A stretch of DNA of 8,225 nucleotides, taken from NCBI GenBank assembly GCA_024644125.1, contig JAHELQ010000219.1, positions 1 to 8,225 of the forward strand, in the 5' to 3' direction. Positions within the stretch are counted from its first letter, which is position 1. Each line of letters opens with the position of its first letter. The stretch comes from Candidatus Aminicenantota bacterium (GTDB lineage: Bacteria > Acidobacteriota > Aminicenantia > UBA2199). The translations under genes and the position numbers were made by a program. Positions 7,242-8,225 of this stretch are shown here, one piece after another. The notes under the pieces are model-generated. The model was given only the letters and a program-made list of their open reading frames with translations, ran no database searches and was not told the origin of the DNA.

Positions 7242-7282
7242 TTTTTTTTATCACCTGGATCATTCAGTTTTTTATCCTCCAG
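7242..7282 (-). promoter_or_regulatory. lepA leader with two ribosome-binding-like sites
   Basis: Read on the - strand, the gap after the methyltransferase stop holds GGAGG (7280-7276), an ATG (7263-7261), AGGTG (7256-7252) and eight A directly before the lepA ATG. AGGTG serves lepA at about 10 bases. The stronger GGAGG is 34 bases from lepA, too far to serve it, and 12 bases from the inner ATG. That ATG opens an 11-codon frame (MIQVIKKNETY) ending with TAG at 7230-7228, four codons into lepA in another frame. Translation of this frame is only a possibility. Confidence 0.4.
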
Positions 7283-8212
7283 TTACCGCTTGATTCCTTT
7301 TGCGGCGTATACCGGAGATGAAAACATGATTTTATTTAATTTATCGACATTGGTGTTGAAGATTCGAGCCAATTCTGCGGACGGTGGGATCTCCTCGAGT
7401 TTCTCCTCCGGCAGCTCCTCTGGATACATGATTTCCACGTCCGAAAAGCCGCAACTTTCCATCAAATATCTCATATATTCAGGATGCAGGGGTTTTTGGT
7501 GAGTGACATCCAGGAAGTAGATGTTACTCAAGGCGAACAAGGAAAGAGGATTGACCGTTTCAAGAAGGATCGGTCCATTGGGTTTCAGCACTCTGTGGGC
7601 CTCTGCTATAACTTTCTTTAAGTAATCCGGGTCCATGTGTTCGATTACCTGGGCTGAAAATATACTACCGATCGACTGGCTCTCTTTTTCCATCAAAAAG
7701 GTGAGCGCCTCGTGTTTAGAGCACGGAAGGCCCTTCTCCTGGGCGACTTTTAGCATAGAGGAGGAGATGTCTATTCCCAGGGCTTTCTTCCCATTCTCTC
7801 TCATCAGGGCAACGAATTCGCCTCTTCCGCAACCGATATCGAGAATCGGTTCGTGGGCGTTGAATATTGGGATATATTTTTTCAGTTTTTCTTCGACCGC
7901 CTCGGGGCTTCCCCGGAAGCGCTGCTCGAAATCCGAATACTGATAGACTGATAGTTGATTTTTAATGTCTTCTAATTTTTGAATATCGGTTTTATTTCCT
8001 GAATTAATGGATGCTATGATGCTCTCAAGCGATTTTTCAAGCTCCACAAAGTTCATCAACAGTGTTTTGACATGAGAATATTCAGCCTGGAGTTTATCAA
8101 TCTTCCAATGCAATGATTTGAAAACCATTGTTGTGTGATTGTTCGACATGGCATCCCATTCTCTATCCTGGATGGTTATCAATTCGGTAATATTTTTTTG
8201 CAATTCATCCAT
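7283..8212 (-). CDS. SAM-dependent methyltransferase with N-terminal coiled coil, surface-polysaccharide type
   Basis: Class I methyltransferase, 309 residues from the ATG at 8212. Residues about 30-90 are helical with heptad-like spacing, suggesting a coiled coil. YSDFEQRFRGSPE (92-104) precedes the Rossmann domain. Motif I is DIGCGRGEF (125-133), the acidic ribose-binding residue is Asp148 (GIDIS), then QVIEH (188-192), LKPNGPILLET (209-219), and DVTHQKPLHPE (235-245). The FE-RFRGS lead-in together with the DxTHxxPxHPE segment is, from my knowledge of the family, typical of methyltransferases in O-antigen/exopolysaccharide clusters, including chain-terminating ones, so a sugar or phosphate acceptor on a surface glycan is likely. 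No glycosyltransferase is visible here to confirm it. The start is uncertain: no clear ribosome site is seen in the 13 bases left, and the frame stays open to the window edge, so the N-terminus may be longer. lepA follows 41 bp downstream. Confidence 0.85.
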   Translation of the reverse strand: MDELQKNITELITIQDREWDAMSNNHTTMVFKSLHWKIDKLQAEYSHVKTLLMNFVELEKSLESIIASINSGNKTDIQKLEDIKNQLSVYQYSDFEQRFRGSPEAVEEKLKKYIPIFNAHEPILDIGCGRGEFVALMRENGKKALGIDISSSMLKVAQEKGLPCSKHEALTFLMEKESQSIGSIFSAQVIEHMDPDYLKKVIAEAHRVLKPNGPILLETVNPLSLFALSNIYFLDVTHQKPLHPEYMRYLMESCGFSDVEIMYPEELPEEKLEEIPPSAELARIFNTNVDKLNKIMFSSPVYAAKGIKR

Positions 8213-8225
8213 TGTCTGCCGGGTT

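Overview
The window reads as chromosomal DNA from a diderm (Gram-negative type) bacterium of moderate G+C. The diderm inference rests on a lipoprotein secretin, a protein that works only in an outer membrane, and on a methyltransferase of the kind that decorates surface polysaccharide. The secretin's plan (lipoprotein signal, TPR-like N-terminus, N0 and N1, secretin barrel, cohesin-like tail) resembles secretins of Acidobacteriota and Aminicenantes-like lineages. That placement is a guess from domain style. No rRNA, tRNA, CRISPR array, insertion sequence or phage gene is visible.

Layout. On the + strand, positions 1-2396 hold the 3' end of a PilP/GspC-like periplasmic protein that overlaps the secretin gene. 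This is the pilP-pilQ or gspC-gspD arrangement of type IV pilus and type II secretion operons. A strong GC hairpin follows at 2405-2426. Next, on the - strand, comes a PLP enzyme of the cystathionine beta-synthase/cysteine synthase family (2437-3417). A 163-bp divergent intergenic region separates it from a polytopic M48 zinc metalloprotease with C-terminal TPRs on the + strand (3581-5440). That region carries a good sigma70-like promoter for the protease. The protease converges, with only 7 bp between stop codons, on a - strand pair: a SAM-dependent methyltransferase with a predicted N-terminal coiled coil (7283-8212, possibly longer beyond the window edge), followed 41 bp later by lepA (EF4).

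How the genes relate. The first two encode neighbouring parts of one envelope machine: the inner-membrane-anchored PilP/GspC HR domain is known to contact the secretin's N-terminal domains. The M48-TPR protease and the methyltransferase also fit an envelope theme but are transcribed separately. The PLP enzyme and LepA are housekeeping-type functions. I do not see a wholly new multi-gene system. The points most worth a second look are the C11 tract inside the PilP/GspC-like gene, the TPR and cohesin-like additions on the secretin, the membrane M48-TPR fusion, the altered substrate loop of the PLP enzyme, and a short overlapping reading frame in the lepA leader.
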